Shown here piece by piece: positions 56,111 through 64,000 of a DNA stretch of 64,000 nt; positions within the stretch are counted from its first letter, which is position 1, and every line of letters starts with the position of its first letter. Source of the DNA: Molossus alvarezi (taxonomy: Eukaryota > Chordata > Mammalia > Chiroptera > Molossidae). A program made the position numbers and the translations under genes. Location: NCBI GenBank assembly GCA_037176705.1, contig CM073888.1, forward strand, positions 45,452,810 through 45,516,809, in the 5' to 3' direction. A model generated the notes under the pieces. That model was not told where the DNA came from. It saw nothing but the letters and a program-made list of their open reading frames with translations, and made no database searches.

Positions 56111-57163
56111 GCATTGATACTAAAACATTGTAAGAATTGGCATACAGCTTTCAGAACTAAAGTTTATTAGAGAAAGGGAGTCATGCTCTTTATTTAGAAC
56201 ACAGATATAAGGTCAGTTAGGTAAGTAATGCTTTAAAATTCTAGGAAGTTTTGTCTGCTTGCTGTTTGATTCACATTTTAGTGGTTACTGCAGATTGGTG
56301 TTGAGGATAATGAGTAGTAATTCACTGCAGGCGAATAAAATAGGGAGAAGAGTGATTTTGCTTGTCCAACATAAAGGCAGGTTCCGAGAAACCCTGGAGA
56401 AAACAGCTAGTTGACATTCCCACTGTCTTACAAATCGGCCAGCCTATATCCAGAGTCTCTGTGGCTCCGTACAAGGTACAAGACCCTCCTTTAAAAGGCT
56501 TATTGACAAAATGCACCACATTCAGAGAAGAGCAACTGCTGGTCAGGAGACTCAAAACCATGTCACTTCATGAAGAGGAGACAGTGGAGGAGAACGGAAA
56601 ATGCTTGGTTCCGGGGGAGCAGAAAAGTCATGGAGGCTTCATGATGTACTCCAGCACTTTGGAAATCCAGCTGTCTATTAGGCTCACAAATCCCAAGCCT
56701 CTTCCCCACAAACTTCTGATTGAGCAGGCTGTAGTGGAGCCCAGAATGTTTCCCTTTTTTTTTTTTTTTTTTAAGGCTCTCCCCTTATTCTTACATTTGG
56801 TTATAAGTCTAGATGAAGTTTAAGGAAGCTTGGCCCTAGGGTGATGTCCATGGCCGTGTAAGGGAGGGAACAGCAGACAGGAAGAGCCCAGAAGACTGAC
56901 CAACTGTGTGAATGTGAGATTGGTGAAAAGCTGTTACTAATGATTAACTTGATGTTTCAAACTTGGCTTGGGAGGAAAGATGATGAATTGAGTTTTGGAA
57001 GCCTGGTAGATTTCAGGTTTTAACATAATTTCAGGTACATCAATATTCCCCAGTGTGTTATACTGAATATTTGTTTAATCAAAAAACTACCCCTACATAA
57101 TACTGGTTCCATGATATGTTCATTAAAAAAAAAGAGAGAGAGTTTTGTGGACTAGTAAAGCAT
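56111..57163. other. Intron with one unexplained open frame
   Basis: A 153-codon frame on the + strand (56362-56823) is longer than its neighbours. It has a fairly complex reading through residue 130, then a phenylalanine run from a 17-18 T homopolymer (about 56755-56772). It has no domain I recognise and no splice context. I treat it as chance or an old retrocopy. Confidence 0.35.
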
Positions 57164-57172
57164 AGGATTACT

Positions 57173-57416
57173 GCCCTGGCTGGTTTGGCTCAGCAGTTAG
57201 AATGTTGGCCCATTGACCAAAGTGTCCTGGGTTCAATTCCGGTCAAGGGCACGTACCTCAGTTGCAGTTCTGTCCCCAGCCCTGGTCAGGGTCATGCAGG
57301 AGGCAGCCAGTCTATATGTATCTCTCACGTCGATGTTTCTCTCTCTCTCCCCCAACTCTGTCTGAAAATAAATGGAAAAATATCCTTGGGTGAGGATTTA
57401 AAACAACAACAAAAAC
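57173..57416 (+). mobile_element. VES-like SINE
   Basis: Duplication aggattact at 57164-57172 and 57417-57425. Head 'gccctggctggtttggctcagcag'. Confidence 0.92.
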
Positions 57417-57425
57417 AGGATTACT

Positions 57426-57672
57426 TATTGGAAAACACTCAGTTAAAATAAGTTAGTGGTTGCTTTATCATGAAAATCAAGGAATGCACACAATTCACTG
57501 ATATAGAGCTCTAGGAATAGAATGTTATAGGTAGCATTTCTGAAAAATTTTGACCACAGAATCTTTTCTTAATTGAGAAACATACTGTAAGGCTAATGTA
57601 ACTAAAAACACACATTGGAAAGTGCTAACGATGAAGATAAATGGAGATATATAAGGCCTATATTAGTTAGAA
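57426..57672. other. Intron, no gene seen
   Basis: AT-rich spacer. Confidence 0.55.
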
Positions 57673-57836
57673 GCCCTGGCGAGGAAGCTCAGTTGGTTAG
57701 AGCACCATCCCTGGTACACCAGGAGGGAAGGTTGAATCCCTGGTCAGGGCACATACAAGAATCAACCAATGAATACATAAATAAGTGGAAAAACAAATCG
57801 ATGTTTCTCTCTCTGTCAAATAAATTTTGAAATAAA
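57673..57836 (+). mobile_element. Old tRNA-derived SINE of a different subtype
   Basis: Head 'gccctggcgaggaagctcagttggttagagcaccatcc' and body 'gaatcaaccaatgaatacataaataagtggaaaaacaaatcgatg' differ from the VES body. It is probably an older chiropteran family. Confidence 0.8.
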
Positions 57837-58353
57837 GGCCAAAGTTAGGTGTAGATATCACGGAAGGGATGGCCTAGACTATGTATTGCTGCAGAGACTC
57901 AAAAGAATAAGAACTAGTGGCGGGGTCTGGCAGAGCCAGAGAACAGTTTCTGTAGAAGTAGCAGTGAAAGTCAGAATGTGAAGATTTTAGGATACAATCT
58001 CATGCTTTAAAACCACAAGCTGAAATGGAGATAATGTGATAAAATGTTGGAAATTAGAACAATCCCAGAAAACAATCATCACGGTTATGTCACTATAGTT
58101 GAGGTTGGAGTAAGTGAGGCAAACTCCTTAGAACTGGAGGGAAAGCAAACTCAAGGGAAAAGTAGATTTTTTTTTATAAATTGAAGAAAGGTATAAACAG
58201 GGATATATTTAGGGTATTAGAAATGAGGGAAAGGGATTTAAAGAACAGGCAGAATAAGCTCTAGGAAAGAAGATGAACTTCTCTCCTTCTGGGAGGTAGG
58301 TAAAAGACTGTTTTAGATTAGTAATTGTCCATCTATGAAATGAGTTTTGTTTG
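57837..58353. other. Intron, no gene seen
   Basis: No repeat or exon recognised. Confidence 0.55.
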
Positions 58354-58547
58354 TGTTTTTTTTTTCTTTATTGATTTTAGAGGAGAGGAAGGGAGAGGGA
58401 GAGAGAGAAACATTGATTGGCCGCCTCCTGCATGCCCCCCACTGGGGATTGGGCCCACAACCTGGGCATGTGCCCTGACTGGGAATCGAACCAGCAACCT
58501 TTTGGTGCGTGGGTCGAAGCTCAACCACTGAGCCACATTGGCCAGGC
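58354..58547 (-). mobile_element. tRNA-derived bat SINE, older subtype
   Basis: 'ttgattttagaggagaggaaggg' tail module, 'gattggccgcctcctgcatgcccccc' body, head ending 'ttggccaggc'. Confidence 0.88.
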
Positions 58548-58693
58548 TGAGGCGAGTTTTTAAATCTTCAAATTTTTGAATTAGCTAGGTTCCTTGCTTG
58601 GAGGTGAGTGTTCAGTGGGCTTGCCATTGAGTAGGAGCTTAACAAATGGCAGCTTTCAGTAGTGCTGCTGCTGGTTCTACTCTTTGAGCATTT

Positions 58694-58917
58694 AAAAAAA
58701 ATGTTTTTATTGATTTATTTATTTTTTTAGAGAGAGAGAAAGGGAGAGAGAGATAGAAGCATCGATGTGAGAGAGAAACATTGATTGGCTGCCTCTTGCA
58801 CACCCCCTACTGGGGATCAAACCTGCAACCTGGGCATGTGCCCTGAGCAGGAATCTAACCAGGACATATCAGTCCACAGGATGACGCTCAGTACACTGAG
58901 CCTCACCTGCCGGGAAG
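58694..58917 (-). mobile_element. Older tRNA-derived SINE
   Basis: 11-bp duplication (tttgagcattt) at 58683-58693 and 58918-58928. Body has 'gattggctgcctcttgcacaccccctac'. Confidence 0.92.
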
Positions 58918-58928
58918 TTTGAGCATTT

Positions 58929-60340
58929 TTTTTTTTAATGCATTGTACCATCACAAGTAGGTAGACAAAGGTAGGAGAGTCGATTAAAGTCAAACCAGAT
59001 AACTATGTTCAGTTTATCATTCCTATATTTTACAATCATGGATTAGCTGGCTGTAACTCCTGATTCTTTCTGCTGTTCATAACTCATCTTTATTATCTCT
59101 CATTATACTTGGAGCAACCTCACTTTAGTTCATTTGTGTCTTGATTTGTTTTCCAGTGGTCGTTGTAGTTGCAATTTTTCTGCTCTAAGGAAAGTTGGCT
59201 TTATGCTGCTGGAGATTTTCACATTTTACCATCTATGGACTCACTTCAGTATAGTGTGTTAATGGCAGCTGCATGACTCATAGTCTACATAAGCATAAAT
59301 TAACTTCAGTACCTCTGTGGTGTGCCCTCTTTGAGATTGCTCTGGAAGACCACCCAGAAAGTGGAATTTACACAAACTGCAAAGGCCCATTCAATTTCAG
59401 AAACTGAGCAGTACTGACCAAATTACACCTGCATCCTTCAGGATGAGCCAGCTATGCATTTGCTCCCTATGGAGGTTCAAACTGTTGATCTTAAACTATA
59501 AAGGGCTTTATGGGCTGAATTATGGCTACTTTAAACAAGACCTCTTCCTTCAAATAGAGTGCTTCGCACGTAGTGAGCACTCCATAAATGCTTTTGACTA
59601 TGACTTAATGACTATGACTTAGATCTAGTGACCTTCTTTTCATGGTTCCCAGATTTGAGGGACAGCTTCTTGCTCTTGAATCTTTGTCTTTCACATTATT
59701 TTTGCTTGGGGGTTTAATGGAGTGTAAGTTTACTGACCACACAAAACATACCTTTTCAGTGATGAATCTTTTCATGTGATTTGCTGTCCCACTCTGAATA
59801 ATTCACGGCACTGAAGGTTTTAGATTCATGTGGCCAGAAACAATAACTATAAAATCAAATGTTTTGAATAAGTTCACCAGGAAAGTGCAAACGTATTATT
59901 ATTTTTTGCCCCGGGATTGGGTCTTTTCTGACAGATTTGTTACTTGTTTGGTGTTTAGTTCAGTGCCCTCCACAGAGGTAACTTTATAGTGGTGGTGCAG
60001 AGCATCGGTGGATGTGGGGGTCTCCTCACTGGGCGAGAAGTTCCTTTGGGAATGACTAACATAAACAAACTCAGATGATTAGAAAGGCAGGGTGCTTTCA
60101 TATTTTAAATAAGAGAAGTTTTCTTTGCTTTAAAGGAATGCCATCTAGGTCATGGTTCTCAATATCATCTGGAGAACTTAAAAGTATAAATTTCCAAACT
60201 CTTTAATCTGTGCTTTTAAAAGCTTGATGTAATTTGGATAATCATACATTTTTCGGAATCATTGAATTGGGCCTAAGGAACCAGTGATTTAGTACTAATT
60301 TTTGTCCCAAAATTAGGTCAAGAAACATTTTATACCATCT
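58929..60340. other. Intron, no gene seen
   Basis: Mostly unique. A short L2/MIR-like end at 59555-59600, and hAT-Charlie-like sequence near 60150-60290 ('catggttctcaatatcatctggagaactt'). Confidence 0.5.
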
Positions 60341-60342
60341 CT

Positions 60343-60609
60343 TTTTTTTTAATCCTCACCTGAGGATATTTTTTCCATTGATTTATAGAGAGAGTAGAAG
60401 GGAAGGATGGAGGGAAGGGGCGGGGAGGGGGGGAGAGACAGAGAGAGAGAGACAGAGAGAGAGAGACAGAGAGAGAGAGACAGAGAGAGAGATACTTCGA
60501 TGTGAGAGCTGGGTATCGAACCTGCAACCCAGGTACATGCCCTTGACTGGGAATCGAACCCGAGACCATTTGGCTGGTGCTCTAACCACTGAGAAACACC
60601 AGCCAGGGC
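60343..60609 (-). mobile_element. VES-like SINE with expanded purine tract
   Basis: Tail 'aatcctcacctgaggatattttttcc' on the left, head 'accagccagggc' on the right. The body has become a G/A-only tract, with (GAGAGACA)n-like units, at about 60385-60492. Confidence 0.88.
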
Positions 60610-61075
60610 TATATAATCTATTTTTAAGACAACTTTTCTGTTGTAAAGTAAGCTTTTAGTATTTCTATGATTAAAAAAAAAAGAATATACTCATCATGGA
60701 TCCTGTACGAAACTATATAGCTTCAAACTTTCTTACTGACCCTACAGCTCACCAGAATGAAATAGGAATTAGCAATAGACAGAGGTGGCCAAATGACTCA
60801 GTTGCAACAAAACCTACTCTTCCCTCACCCCACCTTCTCCTGTTTACTAAATAGAGGCAGTATTCATTGTCTGCCCAGGTGCTTGAGCAGATATCTCGAG
60901 CCATCCTTGATGCTTCTCTTCCCCTCACTTCCATGTCTAATTGGTCACCACAGTTAGTGCTGTGCACTTTCAAAATATACTTTGAATTTGACTCCTCATC
61001 ATATCCACTGCCTCACCAGCATCTTTATCATCTTTTACTCAAATTACTGGGATAGTCCCTCTGCTCTGGCTTTTT
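60610..61075. other. Intron, probable ancient repeat
   Basis: 60895-61050 ('gccatccttgatgcttctcttcccctcacttccatgtctaattgg') is a familiar but unassigned old repeat motif. No exon. Confidence 0.4.
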
Positions 61076-61079
61076 TTTT

Positions 61080-62260
61080 TCCATAATAGACTTTATTTTT
61101 TTAACAGTTTTAGATTTGCAGAAAAATTGAGAAGCTGGTACAGAGTTCCAAATACTTCCTTACCCAGTTTTCCCTATTATTAATATATTACATTTGTATA
61201 GTATATTTATTATAATTTATGAACTAATATTGATATATTTTTTATTAGCTAAAATTCATACTTTATTCAGATTTTCTTAGTTTTTGCCTGATGTCCTTTG
61301 TCTGTTCCAGGTCACATTCAGGGTACCACATTACACTTAGTTATCATGTCTCATTAGGCTTCTCCTGACTGTGACGGTTTCTCAGACTTCCCTTATTGTT
61401 TCTGACCTTTATAGTTTTGAGGAGTGTTGGTTGGGTCAGATATTTTGTAGGATGCCTGTCTGTTTTTTGTTGTTGTTTGTTTTTTAATGTTTTTCTCATG
61501 ATTCAACTGAGGTTCTGGGGAGGAAGATCAAAGAAATAAAATGTCATTTTCATCATCTATGAAGGATACATACTATCAACATGACATCACTTTTGATATT
61601 GACCTTGGTCACATGGCTGAGGTAGTGTTTCTCAGAATTCCTCACTGTAAAGTTACTCTCCCCCCCTTTCTTACTGTGCTCTTTAGAAGGAAGTCACTAT
61701 GCACAGCCCACACCTAAGGCATGGGGAGTCATGCTCCCCATCTTGAGGACAGAGTATGTACATACATTATTTGGAATTCTTCTATAAGGGAGATTTGTGT
61801 CTTTTCTCTCATTTGTTTAATTAATTAACCTTTTATTTATATCAGTATGGACTCATGGATATTTATTTATTTATTTAATCCTCACCCGAGGACATTTTTT
61901 CATTTTTTGTTCAGATAGAGCGGGAGGGAGAGAGGAAGAGAGAGAAACATCGATGCGAAAGGGACACATCGAGTGGCTGCCCCCGCACGACCCAACCAGG
62001 CCCGGGGACAAACTACAACCGAGATACATGCCCTTAGCGGGAACCGAACCAGGGTCTCTCTGGACCGCAGGCCGACGCTCTAACCGCTGAACCAAACCGG
62101 CCAGGGCTGGGTATTTATTTTATACTTCGGGTTATAATCCAGTACTACTGTATTTATTTTGTTGCTCACGTTCCAGCTTTGGCTATTGGGAGCTCTTTCA
62201 GCGGCTTCTGTGTCCCCTTCACATAGCCCACCACTGCAGGGGTTTGTTTGTGTGTCCTTG
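61080..62260. mobile_element. Ancient L1 (L1M-type) untranslated region
   Basis: The ordered strings 'cagttttagatttgcagaaaaattgagaagctggtacagag', 'cattacacttagttatcatgtctcattaggcttctcctg' and 'tatcagtatggactcatggatatttatttt' are old L1M sequence. Interrupted by a VES at 61870. Orientation not assigned. Confidence 0.7.
61870..62107 (-). mobile_element. VES SINE nested in ancient L1
   Basis: Duplication tggatatttattt (61857-61869) / tgggtatttattt (62108-62120), one mismatch. Confidence 0.93.
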
Positions 62261-62770
62261 TTTTGAGCTCTTTCTTATTTTCTGGCACTACTTGATGGTC
62301 TAGGCTTATCTTGTATATTTTCTGTTCCAGTCTTAGACTTGGCCATTTCTTCACGGGGCCATGGTTCCTTTTATTAGAGAACAGTATTAAAAAACAAGAT
62401 CTGGGTGCGAGGTGGGCTCTCAGCTTTGGCTGTTTTTCCTTATAGTTCATTCTTCACAAAATAGGGTGAGGACACAAATAATTTGAAATAAGATTATAAT
62501 TTGTTCTTGAAAACCTCTGATGATTTATCGTTGTATATTTATAAATCACAACTTTTTGCAATGGCTTTTAAAGTTGTGATCTGGCCTTGTCTACTTCTCT
62601 GACTTCAACTCTTACCATTCTGTTTTTCATTCACTTCTTTCTAGATACATTATTGGCCTTGATTCGTCCCTTCTTCTCCTCCCCACCCACCATTCCGTCC
62701 CCCTCTTTTCCTTCTCCTTCTTCTTCTTTATACCAAGCTTGGGTTTTTGCCATCACCTTTCCTCTGGAAC
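62261..62770. other. Intron, no gene seen
   Basis: Pyrimidine-rich patch near 62670-62735; no exon recognised. Confidence 0.5.
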
Positions 62771-62774
62771 CTCT

Positions 62775-63100
62775 ACCAAAGATTTCACTCTACACCCACA
62801 TTGCATAGGGCTCCTTCCCAGGTCATCCCCTCCTAACTCGTGCACCTGACCACTTTATTTACAAAGCTCTTCCACCCCCATCCCAGGGACTCTGCCCCTT
62901 TGCTCTCTAGATTTCATTACAGAAGGCTCTCTCTATAAGCCTCTGTCTGAAATAAGCTAATTTATATAGTTGTGTGCTATCTGACTCTCTTTACCGAAAT
63001 GTGAGCTCTATCTTAGTATCCCAGAGCCTAGAGCAGTACCTGTACACGGTCCGTGCTCTCCACATGTCTAATGGAGGAATGGGAAAAAGGATCCATGACT
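62775..63100 (+). repeat. L2 fragment
   Basis: 'ctcctaactcgtgcacctgaccac ... ccgaaatgtgagctctatcttagtatcccagagcctagagcagtacctgtacacgg' follows the L2 3' region. Confidence 0.7.
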
Positions 63101-63141
63101 TTCTCATCCATTTGCCATTGAAAGTTTGCCCTAGGCTGGGA

Positions 63142-63143
63142 TT

Positions 63144-63224
<81 letters not shown>

Positions 63225-63241
63225 TCTCTCTCTCTCTCTCT

Positions 63242-63278
<37 letters not shown>

Positions 63279-63313
63279 CTTTCTTTCTTTTGTTTGTTCT
63301 TTCTTTCTTTTTT

Positions 63314-63389
<76 letters not shown>

Positions 63390-63769
63390 TTGTTCTTTCT
63401 TTCTCCCTTCCCTTCCCTTCCCTTCCCTTCCCTTCCCTTCCCTTCCCTTCCCTTCCCTTCCCTTCCCTTCCCTCTCCTCTCCTCTCCTCTCCTCTCCTCT
63501 CCTCTCCTCTCCTCTCCTCTCCTCTCCTCTCCTCTCCTCTCCTCTCCTCTCCTCTCCTCTCCTCTCCTCTCCTCTCCTCTCCTCTCCTCTCCTCTCCTCT
63601 CCTCTCCTCTCCTCTCCTCTCCTCTCCTCTCCTCTCCTTTCCTTCTTTCCTTTCCTCTTCCTTCCTTCCTTCCTTCCTTCCTTCCTTCCTTCCTTCCTTC
63701 CTTCCTTCCTTCCCTCCCTCCCTCCCTCCCTCCCTCCCTCCCTCCCTCCCTCCCTCCTTCTTTCTTTCT
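63142..63769. repeat. Composite polypyrimidine microsatellite, about 630 bp
   Basis: Almost pure C/T on the + strand, in ordered blocks. These are (TTTC)n with interruptions at 63142-63405, (CCCTT)n at about 63405-63472, (CCTCT)n at about 63472-63638, (CCTT)n at 63655-63711 and (CCCT)n at 63711-63757. The 171-294-codon open frames over it are artefacts of the repeat. It adjoins the 3' tail of the SINE at 63772, from which it probably grew. Confidence 0.97.
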
Positions 63770-63771
63770 CT

Positions 63772-64000
63772 CCTCACCCGAGGGTATTTTTCTATTTATC
63801 TTTAGATAGAATGGGAGGGAGAAAGAGGGAGAGAAAGGGAGAGAAGGAGAAACATTGACCTGAGAGGGTCACAAGGACTGGTTGCTTCCTGTACGACCCT
63901 GACCAGGGCCGGGGACAAACTGCAACCAAGGTACCTGCCCTTGGCTGGAATTGAACCTGTGACTCATTGGTCTGCGGGCTAACCCTCTAACCGCTGAGCA
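63772..64000 (-). mobile_element. VES-like SINE, cut by window end
   Basis: Tail 'cctcacccgagggtatttttc' on the left abuts the microsatellite. The tRNA-like head is reached at 63960-64000 and continues beyond the window. Confidence 0.9.

Larger units (their letters stand above)
1..64000 (+). other. MSRB3: MSRB3 gene region, partial (three coding exons plus introns)
   Basis: Three short exons on the + strand, at 16338-16464, 35553-35661 and 37279-37356, join in frame and read as the N-terminal part of methionine-R-sulfoxide reductase B3. All other sequence lies between or beside them as intron. I did not find the next exon, which should follow the residues CGTPLFK and hold the rest of the MsrB fold, between 37357 and the window end. 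I did not find the ER signal-peptide exon upstream either. Both are inferred to lie outside the window, which fits the very long introns known for this gene in mammals. Confidence 0.9.

Noticed and set aside
62974..63858. Open frames of 171-294 codons on both strands
   Set aside because: They are the translation of a polypyrimidine microsatellite (serine/phenylalanine/leucine/proline or lysine/arginine/glutamate/glycine strings), not genes.
37357..64000. Next MSRB3 exon (SETKFDSGSGWPS...)
   Set aside because: I looked for it on the + strand and did not find it. It is assumed to lie beyond the window.

Overview
The window looks like mammalian nuclear DNA from a bat, most probably a vespertilionid (Myotis-like). 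About 35 copies of tRNA-derived SINEs of the VES type are present, many with clean target-site duplications. There are also SPIN-type hAT elements, a mariner-type MITE, an nhAT-like element, and L1 copies both recent and degenerate. The rest is AT-rich intron-like DNA. I see no bacterial gene, operon, CRISPR array or complete multi-exon gene.

The only protein-coding gene I can support is MSRB3 (methionine-R-sulfoxide reductase B3), on the + strand. Three exons are visible with in-phase splice junctions. Exon 16338-16464 carries the start codon and N-terminus of the mitochondrial isoform (MSRB3B). Exons 35553-35661 and 37279-37356 encode the first part of the MsrB domain, up to the CxxC zinc pair. 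The signal-peptide exon of the ER isoform should lie left of the window. The exons with the catalytic cysteine should lie right of it. The window is therefore almost all intron: 1-16337, 16465-35552 (19.1 kb), 35662-37278 (1.6 kb) and 37357-64000 (at least 26.6 kb).

Layout. 1-9.4 kb: dense SINEs, a short 5'-inverted L1, a possible processed retrocopy and a SPIN copy interrupted by a VES. 8.1-14.5 kb: two arms of a roughly 265-bp inverted duplication, about 5.6 kb apart, flanking a truncated L1. 14.5-31 kb: mostly unique intron with ancient MIR/L2 pieces and a few VES. 31-40 kb: the two MsrB-domain exons, a mariner MITE and few repeats. 40-50 kb: an nhAT piece, a second SPIN, a SINE cluster and an L1 inserted into a SINE tail. 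50-54.6 kb: an ancient L1 split by a younger 5'-inverted L1. 55-64 kb: nested SINEs, including a VES that appears to carry a 3'-transduced tag, an ancient L1 and a 630-bp polypyrimidine microsatellite grown from a SINE tail.

No new gene system is evident. The observations most worth checking are the inverted duplication (about 95% identical by eye), the horizontally acquired SPIN copies, the SINE 3' transduction, a half-length VES, and bat-specific changes in the MSRB3B targeting exon. Identities and boundaries were read by eye without alignment software.
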